Assembly: GCA_024743015.1 (NCBI GenBank)
Contig: JANSXJ010000178.1
Location: 1 to 7,501, forward strand
DNA length: 7,501 bases
Origin: Hyphomonas sp.
GTDB taxonomy: Bacteria; Pseudomonadota; Alphaproteobacteria; Caulobacterales; Hyphomonadaceae
Direction: 5' to 3'
Under the pieces are notes generated by a model. That model was not told the origin of the DNA and did no database searches. It was given only the letters and a program-made list of their open reading frames with translations. The translations under genes and the position numbers were made by a program. Below, piece after piece: positions 7,197 through 7,501 of the stretch (positions are counted from its first letter, which is position 1; each line of letters opens with the position of its first letter).

Positions 7197-7265
7197 AGGC
7201 CTTCCTTAGCAGAGGCCGCGCCCGCGGAAACCCGTCATTAAGCATGTTCGTGGAAACTCATCGCC
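7197..7265. promoter_or_regulatory. Divergent priA-xerC intergenic region
   Basis: These 69 bases separate the two divergent starts and must hold the priA ribosome site and probably at least part of both promoters. I see no convincing -35/-10 pair, operator or terminator in it. Confidence 0.3.
7200..7207 (-). promoter_or_regulatory. priA: Ribosome binding site of priA
   Basis: On the minus strand AAGGAAGG precedes the ATG at 7196; its AAGGA core lies six bases from the start. This fixes the priA start and agrees with the conserved N-terminus, which begins MLVARILFP. Confidence 0.7.
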
Positions 7266-7501
7266 ATGGCATTGTTAGACGGGTTTCTGGACTATATTCA
7301 GCGCGAACAGCGGCTCGCCGACAATACCGTTGAAGCCTATCGCAGCGATCTCGCCGAGTTCTTCGGATTTCTGCGCGGTCACCTGGAAGCTGAACCAGGC
7401 ATGCGGGCCTTTTCCGAGCTTCAAGCGCGCGATATTCGCGCCTTCCTCGCCCAGCGTCGCCGCGATGGCCTGGCTGATGCGTCGATCGCGCGGCTATTAT
7501 C
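7266..7501 (+). CDS. xerC: Tyrosine recombinase XerC, 5' part only
   Basis: The first 78 codons of a Xer-type tyrosine recombinase, cut by the window end. XerC with XerD resolves chromosome dimers at the dif site during cell division. What is visible is the N-terminal core-binding (SAM-like) domain: FLDYIQREQRLADNTVEAY, then SDLAEFFGFL and a DIRAFLAQRR segment, the usual XerC pattern. The catalytic Arg, Lys, His and Tyr residues lie beyond the window, so activity cannot be judged. The start ATG at 7266 has only a weak GGAAA upstream. It is divergent from priA across 69 bases. XerC is preferred over XerD because of the priA linkage and the sequence style; XerD is possible. Confidence 0.85.
   Translation, partial: MALLDGFLDYIQREQRLADNTVEAYRSDLAEFFGFLRGHLEAEPGMRAFSELQARDIRAFLAQRRRDGLADASIARLL

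Overview
The window is compact, G+C-rich bacterial chromosome, most likely from an alphaproteobacterium. The protein styles of EttA, PriA and XerC, and the divergent priA/xerC pair, look like those of the Hyphomonadaceae/Caulobacterales neighbourhood. That placement is an inference from sequence style, not from a search. I see no rRNA, tRNA, CRISPR array, insertion sequence or phage gene, and no gene-free stretch over 300 bases.

Layout, left to right: the 3' part of ettA (translation factor ATPase, +); a GH10 endo-xylanase predicted to be an envelope lipoprotein (-); an exported amidase-signature hydrolase close in length and catalytic spacing to peptide amidase (+); a chimeric reading frame joining the N-terminal three quarters of RmlC to the C-terminal two thirds of RmlA, both dTDP-rhamnose enzymes (-); a small unknown basic membrane protein (+); full-length PriA replication-restart helicase (-); and the 5' end of a XerC-type tyrosine recombinase (+).

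Every gene is on the opposite strand from its neighbours, so the window has no co-directional operon. The three convergent junctions are a 4-base overlap sharing CTAG, a 1-base gap and a 16-base overlap, with no room for a conventional terminator between the stops. The divergent gaps are short (172, 108 and 69 bases) and must carry the promoters. ettA, priA and xerC are housekeeping genes; the xylanase and amidase look like nutrient-scavenging envelope enzymes; the rmlC-rmlA chimera stands apart from any visible rml cluster.

The most notable points are: (1) the in-frame RmlC-RmlA chimera, which lacks the RmlA nucleotide-binding N-terminus and the RmlC C-terminus and also has Ala in place of a conserved RmlA metal-site Asp; (2) a PriA in which three of the four ligands of one zinc site are replaced while the other site is intact; (3) a GH10 enzyme with three substitutions at normally conserved substrate-binding positions. 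I found no convincing new multi-gene system here.
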